DNA of 20,678 nucleotides from Candidatus Altimarinota bacterium. Its GTDB lineage: Bacteria; Patescibacteriota; Gracilibacteria; UBA1369; LOWO2-01-FULL-3. Shown here one piece after another: positions 15,673 to 20,678 of this stretch (within the stretch, counting starts at the first letter, position 1; each line of letters begins with the position of its first letter). The stretch covers positions 1 through 20,678 of the forward strand of contig JAOZTS010000007.1 of assembly GCA_029939035.1 (NCBI GenBank). The letters run 5' to 3'. The notes beneath the pieces were generated by a model. That model saw only the letters and a list, made by a program, of their open reading frames with translations. It searched no databases and was not told the DNA's origin. The position numbers were made by a program, and so were the translations under genes.

Positions 15673-16716
15673 TTAGACTTCAAAATCTTTTGGCATGTTT
15701 TGGTAGACGCTTTCTTCTGTGATGAGTCCGGCTTCGAACAGATCGGTAAGCGCTTTTTTCATAGTTTGCATTCCTTCTTTTGTGGAAGTTTCGATTACTG
15801 AATTGATTTGGTGTGTTGTACCTTTTCTTATCATATTTGCGATAGCGCTGTTTGCGAACATTACTTCAAATGCTCCAACACGACCTTTTTCGTCTTTAGT
15901 CTTTAATAGTGTTTGCCAGAAAACGGCTTTTAAACTCTCTGATAATTGTGCTCGAATTTGGTTTTGTTGATCTGATGGGAATGCGTCTACGATACGATTG
16001 ACTGAGTCTGCACATCCTCTCGTATGGAGTGTTGCTAGGACCAAGTGACCGGTTTCTGCGGCTGTGATTGCTTGCTGCATTGTTTCGTTATCACGCATTT
16101 CTCCGAGTAGAATCACGTCTGGAGTTTCACGGAGAGCACCTCTCAACGCTTTTTTGAAGCTGTGTGTGTGAACTCCTACTTCTCGTTGTTGAATGATTGA
16201 TTGGTTGTTTTTGTGAACGTACTCGATTGGATCTTCGATTGTAACTATATGTTTTTTTTGATTTCTGTTGATTTCGTTGACCATGGCTGCGAGTGTAGTT
16301 GTTTTACCTGAACCTGTTGGTCCAGTTACTATCACAAGTCCGTTTTGTAGTGTTGTCGCTTTTTTCAACTGAGCGGGTAGTCCTAATTCATCCATAGTCA
16401 TAACATTTTCCGGAATAAGACGGAAAACTGCAGAAATACCTTTTCTTTGTACAAACATATTCACTCTGAAACGAGCGATTGTTTCTAGCTCCAATGAAAA
16501 GTCGATGTCCAAAGTTTGTTCAAAACGTTTTTTTTGTTCTGAATTCATGATTTCTAGCAGATATTCTTCTGCCATTTTCTTAGTAAGTTCAGAATGTTCT
16601 CCGATTGGGATTATGTCGCCGTTTATTCGAAGCATTGGTTTGATACCTGCAGCAATATAGATATCAGATGCTTGATATTGAACGGCTGTTCTAAATATTT
16701 TCGATAGCTTGTACAT
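15673..16716 (-). CDS. pilT: Type IV pilus retraction ATPase PilT
   Basis: A 347-residue secretion ATPase that depolymerises type IV pili by acting on PilC from the cytoplasm. Visible: N-terminal PAS-like part with ASDIYIAAG (16-24), Walker A GPTGSGKT (132-139), Asp box HIVTIEDPIEYVH (156-168), Walker B PDVILLGEMRD (199-209), His box HLVLATLHT (224-232), and AIANMIRKG (291-299) as a divergent form of the PilT AIRNLIRE box. There is no N-terminal PilB-type extension. It is the first gene of the five-pilin operon, not of the classical pilus operon, which is unusual. A strong promoter sits 33-61 nt upstream; the leader is A-rich and lacks a Shine-Dalgarno motif. Confidence 0.95.
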   Translation of the reverse strand: MYKLSKIFRTAVQYQASDIYIAAGIKPMLRINGDIIPIGEHSELTKKMAEEYLLEIMNSEQKKRFEQTLDIDFSLELETIARFRVNMFVQRKGISAVFRLIPENVMTMDELGLPAQLKKATTLQNGLVIVTGPTGSGKTTTLAAMVNEINRNQKKHIVTIEDPIEYVHKNNQSIIQQREVGVHTHSFKKALRGALRETPDVILLGEMRDNETMQQAITAAETGHLVLATLHTRGCADSVNRIVDAFPSDQQNQIRAQLSESLKAVFWQTLLKTKDEKGRVGAFEVMFANSAIANMIRKGTTHQINSVIETSTKEGMQTMKKALTDLFEAGLITEESVYQNMPKDFEV

Positions 16717-16748
16717 AACTAGCTTTTTTTGTGTTTATTTTTCCCTAT

Positions 16749-16777
16749 ATTATAGCATTTTTGGGCACTTTGAACAA
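16749..16777 (-). promoter_or_regulatory. Strong promoter of the pilT-pilin operon
   Basis: Minus-strand TTGTTC (16772-16777) and a perfect TATAAT (16749-16754) are separated by 17 nt. The start should lie near 16742, giving a leader of about 26 nt, A-rich and without a Shine-Dalgarno motif. It is one of the best sigma70-type matches in the window. Confidence 0.75.
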
Positions 16778-16791
16778 GAGTGAAAACACTC
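16778..16791. promoter_or_regulatory. Palindrome touching the pilT -35 box (operator or weak hairpin)
   Basis: GAGTG-AAAA-CACTC is a perfect 5-bp inverted repeat with a 4-nt centre, lying directly upstream of the -35 box of the pilT promoter. It could be a binding site for a regulator. It could also form a small hairpin at the end of the upstream gene's transcript, but no T-run follows on the minus strand, so a terminator is less likely. Confidence 0.3.
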
Positions 16792-16819
16792 GAAATAGGT
16801 TTTTAGTTGGGAGAATGTT

Positions 16820-17638
16820 TTATCTAAGAACCTTTAAGTCTAATGGGTCTATTGGTTCATCAGCTCGAGTGTCATCAGCAACCGGAGGATCTCCGAGAAC
16901 TGGTTCATCAGTGATTGGTTCATCAGTGATTGGCTCATCAAGAACTGGTTCGTCTGTGACGGGCTCGTCTTTAAGTTCTGTTAGACTAGGAAATGAGTCA
17001 TCGACTTCTTCTAGAACTGCATCTTCGAATACCTCGAGGTCTTCTTCTACTGGAGGGGCATAAATATCCTCCAATTCGTCTACAATTTCATCCAGCTCTT
17101 CCATTGCTTCAGAAGGTTCTTCGGTGACTTCATCTGTAGATTCAGAGGTGGAAAGTGTGTTTGTTGTAGGGATTTCTGATTCTTCAACAACATCTGCAGG
17201 TCCTGCAAAGAAATAGGTATAAGCGAAATATCCGCCAGCTAGGATTGCAATGACTACAATTATTATTATAAGGTATTTTTTTGAACTTTTTGTTGCGTCT
17301 GGTGTTTCCGATTCTGGTTCAGTTGCTTCTGTTAGACCTTCTTCTAGCTTTTTTTCTAGATCTTCTGGCTCAGCAGGTGCTTCCTCTTCAGCAGCTTCTT
17401 CCTCTGTTGGAGTAATGTCGACCGGTTCTGTTGGAGCTGGTTCGGCTGGTGTTTCTGCAGCAGGTTCAACAGGAGCAGCTGGATTAACAGGAGCTTCTGG
17501 AGTTCCGTTCCCAGTGTTTAGTGGGTTTGCAGGAGCATCAGTTGGTTGTTGTGCAGGTGCGTCTGGATTAGCTTGAAGTGAATCTTGGTCTATCGAAAAT
17601 GTTTTGTCGTCTGGATTTTGTGTGTTTTCATCAGGCAT
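16820..17638 (-). CDS. Pro/Glu/Ala-rich single-pass membrane protein with DEP repeats
   Basis: A 272-residue protein, mostly low complexity. Residues 1-118 are disordered and rich in Pro, Ala and Glu, followed by KSSKK and one TM helix at about 121-145 (YLIIIIVVIAILAGGYFAYTYFF). The positive-inside rule puts the long N-terminal part in the cytoplasm and the acidic C-terminal part (146-272) outside. The latter ends in five DEP-x-x pentapeptides (224-248: DEPVT, DEPVL, DEPIT, DEPIT, DEPVL). No known domain is seen; possible jobs are a wall-spanning spacer or a regulator of a surface structure. It starts 22 nt after the preceding gene and ends about 100 nt before pilT, which has its own promoter. 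Confidence 0.7.
   Translation of the reverse strand: MPDENTQNPDDKTFSIDQDSLQANPDAPAQQPTDAPANPLNTGNGTPEAPVNPAAPVEPAAETPAEPAPTEPVDITPTEEEAAEEEAPAEPEDLEKKLEEGLTEATEPESETPDATKSSKKYLIIIIVVIAILAGGYFAYTYFFAGPADVVEESEIPTTNTLSTSESTDEVTEEPSEAMEELDEIVDELEDIYAPPVEEDLEVFEDAVLEEVDDSFPSLTELKDEPVTDEPVLDEPITDEPITDEPVLGDPPVADDTRADEPIDPLDLKVLR
16895..16969 (-). repeat. Pentapeptide-coding 15-bp tandem repeat (DEP-x-x)
   Basis: Five in-frame 15-bp units encode DEP followed by V/I and T/L. Two neighbouring units, 16901-16915 and 16916-16930, are identical in DNA, which suggests recent duplication by slippage; the others differ at third positions and a few more. Confidence 0.75.
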
Positions 17639-17660
17639 GATGTTTGGATTTAATGTTTAA

Positions 17661-18218
17661 TTATTCCATATCTGGAACTTCTTCTGATTTTGGAAGCACG
17701 TTCTCTATTGCTCCCCATTGGCTATCTTCTAGTTCTGGGACTACTAATGTTATATTATCACCAACTTCAGCTTTAAAATAGGTTACTGAAGCTAGGAGTA
17801 CGCTATATGCTTTACTGTTAGCGATTACTTTGTATTGTCCGTCTTCATAAGTTAGTATTCCAATTACTCTTTTTCTTTCAACTGGTCCAATTTGTTTATA
17901 AAGGAATCCACCGTCGTCTTTGATTGTTAGTTTGAGTACGTCTCCAGGAATCAGTTTTGATTTTGAAGCGTAGTTTGCCGGAACTGGATATTCTTTGCCG
18001 TCTTTATCATTCATTGTTTGACCGTTGAATACTCCTTCAACAATCTTGTCTTCTCCTTCGGCACCTTCTGATGGTTCCATCTCTTCTGCCATTTTTGAGT
18101 AAACGTTTTTAGAAGAAGGTCCGGTCAATTCTGTGACCATTTGTTTTGCTGATCGTAAAGACGATTCAGCTGAATCGAGCATTTCTTTTATTAATGCGAG
18201 TTTGGAAGCTTGTGACAT
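17661..18218 (-). CDS. Unrecognised 185-residue soluble protein
   Basis: No family is recognised with confidence. Residues 3-32 look like an amphipathic helix (KLALIKEMLDSAESSLRSAKQMV), 33-57 an acidic linker, and 58-172 a strand-rich domain with GVFNGQTMNDKDGKEYPVP, a PGDVLKLTI turn (91-99), VERKRVIGIL (113-122) and VGDNITLVVPE (152-162). The two G-D-x-(I/L)-x-L turns suggest small beta-barrel folds of the kind that bind nucleic acid or protein, but this is inference from pattern only. No signal peptide or TM helix. It has its own good promoter and an A-rich leader, and is followed after 22 nt by the DEP-repeat membrane protein, so both are probably one operon. Confidence 0.7.
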   Translation of the reverse strand: MSQASKLALIKEMLDSAESSLRSAKQMVTELTGPSSKNVYSKMAEEMEPSEGAEGEDKIVEGVFNGQTMNDKDGKEYPVPANYASKSKLIPGDVLKLTIKDDGGFLYKQIGPVERKRVIGILTYEDGQYKVIANSKAYSVLLASVTYFKAEVGDNITLVVPELEDSQWGAIENVLPKSEEVPDME

Positions 18219-18254
18219 TTATTTTTTGTTTTAATTTATTTTTTTACTTCATTT

Positions 18255-18283
18255 ATTATACCAAAAATCGGGAATTATTTCTA
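18255..18283 (-). promoter_or_regulatory. Extended -10 promoter for the 185-residue protein operon
   Basis: Minus-strand TAGAAA (18278-18283) and TATAAT (18255-18260) are 17 nt apart, and TGG directly precedes the -10, an extended -10. The leader to the ATG at 18218 is about 30 nt, almost only A and T with one C, and has no Shine-Dalgarno motif. Confidence 0.65.
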
Positions 18284-18303
18284 TTCGTCCAGGTTGACGT
18301 AAT

Positions 18304-18666
18304 CTAGAAAAAGTATTTTCGCTTTTTTACGATTTTTTTGATAATTTCTCGTCTTGAAGCTCCTAAATTGGCGAAGATTCTGAATGTAAAAACTACTGTT
18401 ACTGCTAGATATAGATCGAGGCCGAGTTTTTCTCCTAGGAGTGTGATGCCAAGAGCGAGGATTATGTTAAATCCGAGTCCGGTTAGAAAGATGGACTGTT
18501 CGTATTCTTCTTCCTTTGTGAGTTTTGCTTTCATTGCTCCAAATAGGGCATCTACCATACCTATTATCGCTACTGCTGTGTATTTGATGTACTCGATTGG
18601 AATTGTGTAGGTGAGATTTAGTCCAATGATTATTCCAATTAGGAGTCCAATTGCTATGAATGCCAT
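18304..18666 (-). CDS. sbp: Small basic protein Sbp (DUF1290 family)
   Basis: A 120-residue integral membrane protein with four hydrophobic segments at about 2-20, 27-47, 58-77 and 84-100, ending in a basic tail (RREIIKKIVKKRK). The family signature is recognisable in GMVDALFGAMKAKL (36-49) and FRIFANLGASRRE (95-107). In Firmicutes sbp lies in the divIB-ftsA region; here it follows ftsQ by 10 nt, the same order, which supports both calls. Its molecular function is unknown; a link to division or the envelope is inferred from its neighbours. ftsA and ftsZ do not follow; the next gene downstream has its own promoter. Confidence 0.85.
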   Translation of the reverse strand: MAFIAIGLLIGIIIGLNLTYTIPIEYIKYTAVAIIGMVDALFGAMKAKLTKEEEYEQSIFLTGLGFNIILALGITLLGEKLGLDLYLAVTVVFTFRIFANLGASRREIIKKIVKKRKYFF

Positions 18667-18676
18667 ATGTGGGGCG

Positions 18677-19555
18677 TTATTTGCGTTTGTATATTATCTT
18701 ATCTCCGTTTCCGCCTGCAATCCTAAGATCGATATATTGAAGGTCTTCTGTGTAAATGTCCAGTTTTACCAGAGCCTTTTTGAGTTTTTTGAGCTGTTCG
18801 TCAGCTGGTTTTTGCATGTCTAGCCAGATGTAGAAATCCCTTTCTGTTAGTAGATGGATCTCTCTTGGGACTTTCTTGTAGACGACTTCTACGACTCGCA
18901 TTCCGAATTTGTCCTCGAAATATATGATTGTTTCTAGTATGTATCTGAGTTTATTTGCTTCTATTATTGGGCTTTCCGGATTTAATGGTTCGTCGGATTG
19001 AACTTTTATGAAGGGAAGACTGGTGCTTTCGAGGTCTTCTTTAATAGCGTAGCCGATTGAGTTGATGATGTAGCTTTTTTTCAACATTTGGCTTTCGTTT
19101 GTGACATTTGCGACGAGTGGATATTCGGAAAATGTAACTACTATTGAGCTTGGATAGTCTTTTTCTACTTCGATGTCCTCTATTTCTGGAAAATTGTCGA
19201 GGATTTTTATTTGTAGGTCTTCGGTGTTGGTGAAAATCATGTTTTTTCCTATACTTGTGCTTAGGATTTTTGTGATTTCTTGCCCGATTGCGTCGTTATC
19301 TATGAGTTCATTGGAGATTTTGATGTCTTTGACTTTGAAGTAGCTTGAGAAGAATATTCCGTAAACCGAAAGGATCACTAGTACTAATACTGTCAGTACT
19401 AATGTGAATTTTTTGATTTTTGCGAAATATGGATGAGATCTTTTTTGTAATCTTTTTGAATGATATCTCGTGTTTTTTAATTCTTTGGGAGTAAATGTCG
19501 GACTTTTTCCGTATTTGAACTTAAATTTCTGTATTTTCCTTTTTTTGTTGAACAT
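18677..19555 (-). CDS. ftsQ: Cell division protein FtsQ/DivIB
   Basis: A 292-residue bitopic division protein. The cytoplasmic N-terminus (1-47) is very basic, TM helix at about 48-70, then the POTRA domain (73-142) starting FKVKDIKISNELIDNDAI and ending PSSIVVTFSEYPLVAN. The FtsQ/DivIB C-terminal domain follows, with LQYIDLRIAGGNGDKIIY (272-289), the typical last strand. It works with FtsL and FtsB in the divisome to control septal peptidoglycan synthesis. The gene lies just before sbp and is divergent from folC with a 43-nt gap that must hold both promoters. All parts expected for the family are present; the long basic N-terminus is more DivIB-like. Confidence 0.9.
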   Translation of the reverse strand: MFNKKRKIQKFKFKYGKSPTFTPKELKNTRYHSKRLQKRSHPYFAKIKKFTLVLTVLVLVILSVYGIFFSSYFKVKDIKISNELIDNDAIGQEITKILSTSIGKNMIFTNTEDLQIKILDNFPEIEDIEVEKDYPSSIVVTFSEYPLVANVTNESQMLKKSYIINSIGYAIKEDLESTSLPFIKVQSDEPLNPESPIIEANKLRYILETIIYFEDKFGMRVVEVVYKKVPREIHLLTERDFYIWLDMQKPADEQLKKLKKALVKLDIYTEDLQYIDLRIAGGNGDKIIYKRK

Positions 19556-19568
19556 TTTTGGGTAGGAT

Positions 19569-19592
19569 TTTGATGCTTTGGTATCTTATACA
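19569..19592. promoter_or_regulatory. Divergent ftsQ/folC promoter region
   Basis: The 43-nt gap has GTATCTTATAC (19581-19591), an imperfect mirror that reads as a -10 on both strands: TATACA (19587-19592) on plus, six bases before the folC ATG at 19599, and TATAAG on minus, about 30 nt before the ftsQ ATG. No convincing -35 box is seen for either. For folC this again implies a nearly leaderless message. Confidence 0.35.
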
Positions 19593-19598
19593 AAAATT

Positions 19599-20678
19599 AT
19601 GGATTTTGAAAGCGCCTTACAGTATTTAGAGACTTTGATTTCTCATGAAAGGGATAGGGATTTTTTGTATGATGAGAAGAATTTTGACTTGGATCGATTT
19701 CGTTCGGTTGTGGAGGATTTCGGGGTGGATTATTCTGGTTTGAGAATTGTGCATGTGGCTGGTTCAAAGGGAAAGGGGAGTGTTTGTAACTTTGTTTCTG
19801 AATATTTAGTTCGAACTGAGGTTTCAGTGGGGCTTTTTACGTCGCCGCATTTGCGGGATATTCGTGAGAGAATTCGGGTTGGTGGTGAAATGATTTCGCG
19901 CGAGCGATTTAGTGAGTACGTTGGGGTGGTTGCAGAATATTTGGAGCGCTCTGATAAGCGAATAACCCATTTTGAGGTTTTGACTTTGATTGCTTTGAAG
20001 TTTTTTGTGGATGAGGGTGTGGAGTTTGCGGTTTTGGAGGTGGGATTGGGTGGTCGATTGGATTCTACGAATATTGTGGTGCCTGAGTTGAGTGTTTTGA
20101 CTGCTGTGGAGATGGAGCATGTAGGTATTTTGGGGGATAATTTGAGTGAGATTTTGGGTGAAAAGTTAGGGATTGTGAAGGAAGGAGTTCCATTGTTGGT
20201 AGGGGAGCAGAGTGAGGAGGTTATGGGGTTGTTGAAGGGGAAATTGGAGCGAAAGGTGGATGTGCATTATGTGGATGATTTTGATGTTGAGTTTGAGGGG
20301 GATGATATGGCTAGGGTTGTGAATGCTGGGACGGCGTGGTGTGTCCTGGAAATATTGTTTGGTGGAGTTGAGAAGAGTGTTTTTGGTGAAATTTTTGATG
20401 ATTTAAATATGCCTGGCAGGTTTGATGTTCGAGAAATTGATGGAAAAATAGTGGTTTTTGATGTGGCGCACACTATTGAGAGTATGAAAAACTTGATTCA
20501 GACGTTGAAAAACAAATTTTCTGAGAAGAAATATGTGTTTTTAGTGAAATTTTTGAAGGATAAGGATAAAGAGGGGATGATGAAGGTGATTAGTGAGGTT
20601 GCAGAAAAAGTTTACGAAGGTGTTGAAATGAAAGAAATAGATTTAAAAAGAGACCAGATCTTGGTTGTAACCGGGTCT
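19599..20678 (+). CDS. folC: Folylpolyglutamate synthase/dihydrofolate synthase (3' end outside the window)
   Basis: An open frame of 360 codons running off the right edge, probably missing about 50-80 residues. It adds glutamate to folates (and may join glutamate to dihydropteroate) with ATP. P-loop GSKGKGS at 55-61 (family T-N-G-K-G-S/T), GLFTSPHLRDIRERI (78-92), THFEVLTLIAL (123-133), EVGLGGRLDSTN (147-158), EKLGIVKEG (188-196, with the Lys expected near the active site), PGRFD (272-276) and VTGS (357-360) follow the FolC order. The segment usually reading DGAHN is DVAHT (288-292), so two positions usually conserved in the family are changed. It starts at an ATG 6 nt after a -10 element and is divergent from ftsQ. 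Confidence 0.88.
   Translation, partial: MDFESALQYLETLISHERDRDFLYDEKNFDLDRFRSVVEDFGVDYSGLRIVHVAGSKGKGSVCNFVSEYLVRTEVSVGLFTSPHLRDIRERIRVGGEMISRERFSEYVGVVAEYLERSDKRITHFEVLTLIALKFFVDEGVEFAVLEVGLGGRLDSTNIVVPELSVLTAVEMEHVGILGDNLSEILGEKLGIVKEGVPLLVGEQSEEVMGLLKGKLERKVDVHYVDDFDVEFEGDDMARVVNAGTAWCVLEILFGGVEKSVFGEIFDDLNMPGRFDVREIDGKIVVFDVAHTIESMKNLIQTLKNKFSEKKYVFLVKFLKDKDKEGMMKVISEVAEKVYEGVEMKEIDLKRDQILVVTGS

Noticed and set aside
16895..16969. Short repeats read as a CRISPR-like array
   Set aside because: Units are 15 bp, contiguous without spacers, and in frame coding DEP pentapeptides.
1..20678. Use of TGA as a sense codon (Gracilibacteria/Absconditabacteria code)
   Set aside because: ftsH, hsp20 and galU end at TGA exactly where the next gene starts, and no conserved domain is cut by TGA.

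Overview
The window looks like a compact, AT-rich bacterial genome, most likely a Candidate Phyla Radiation (Patescibacteria) lineage, perhaps Peregrinibacteria-like. That placement is inferred from several things: very short intergenic gaps with many 1-4 nt gene overlaps, start codons that mostly lack Shine-Dalgarno sequences, a tandem set of T4SS_pilin (VirB2-like) proteins of the kind common in CPR genomes, and a small ftsQ-sbp division cluster. TGA is used as a normal stop (ftsH, hsp20, galU), so this is not one of the TGA=Gly lineages (Absconditabacteria/Gracilibacteria).

Layout, left to right. (1) Positions 1-699, minus strand: a TPR protein followed by the first 29 codons of a membrane-anchored protein that leaves the window. 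(2) 841-1437, plus: a SAM-dependent methyltransferase whose 3' end overlaps galU. (3) 1398-5823, minus: RNHCP zinc-ribbon protein, tilS, ftsH, hsp20, galU, the last three linked by ATGA overlaps. This joins tRNA maturation, membrane and protein quality control, and UDP-glucose synthesis. (4) 5920-11621, plus: a type IV pilus operon with PilN-like and PilO-like alignment proteins, the PilC platform, three class III prepilins (FimT/GspH-, PilV- and PilW/GspJ-like) and a PilX-like minor pilin. metG (11659-13161) follows. (5) 13167-16716, minus: pilT followed by five tandem, divergent T4SS_pilin-like two-helix membrane proteins, behind a strong sigma70-type promoter. (6) 16820-18218, minus: an unrecognised 185-aa protein and a Pro/Glu/Ala-rich single-pass membrane protein with DEP repeats. 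(7) 18304-19555, minus: ftsQ (divIB) and sbp, the Firmicutes-type division order. (8) 19599-20678, plus: folC, truncated by the window end.

The most interesting region is the pilT plus five-pilin operon. It pairs a type IV pilus retraction ATPase with a family of VirB2-like subunits sharing a core of TM, a G-(N/D/A)-D loop with a (A/S)-K pair, and TM, each with a different exported N-terminal segment; two members carry four cysteines. The classical T4P operon next door, read towards it, supplies platform and minor pilins but has no ATPase of its own in view. A second theme is initiation: several promoters place the transcription start at or next to the ATG (leaderless mRNA), while others give short A-rich leaders without Shine-Dalgarno motifs. 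No RNA genes, insertion sequences or CRISPR arrays were seen. Apart from coding sequence there is no stretch above about 140 bases.
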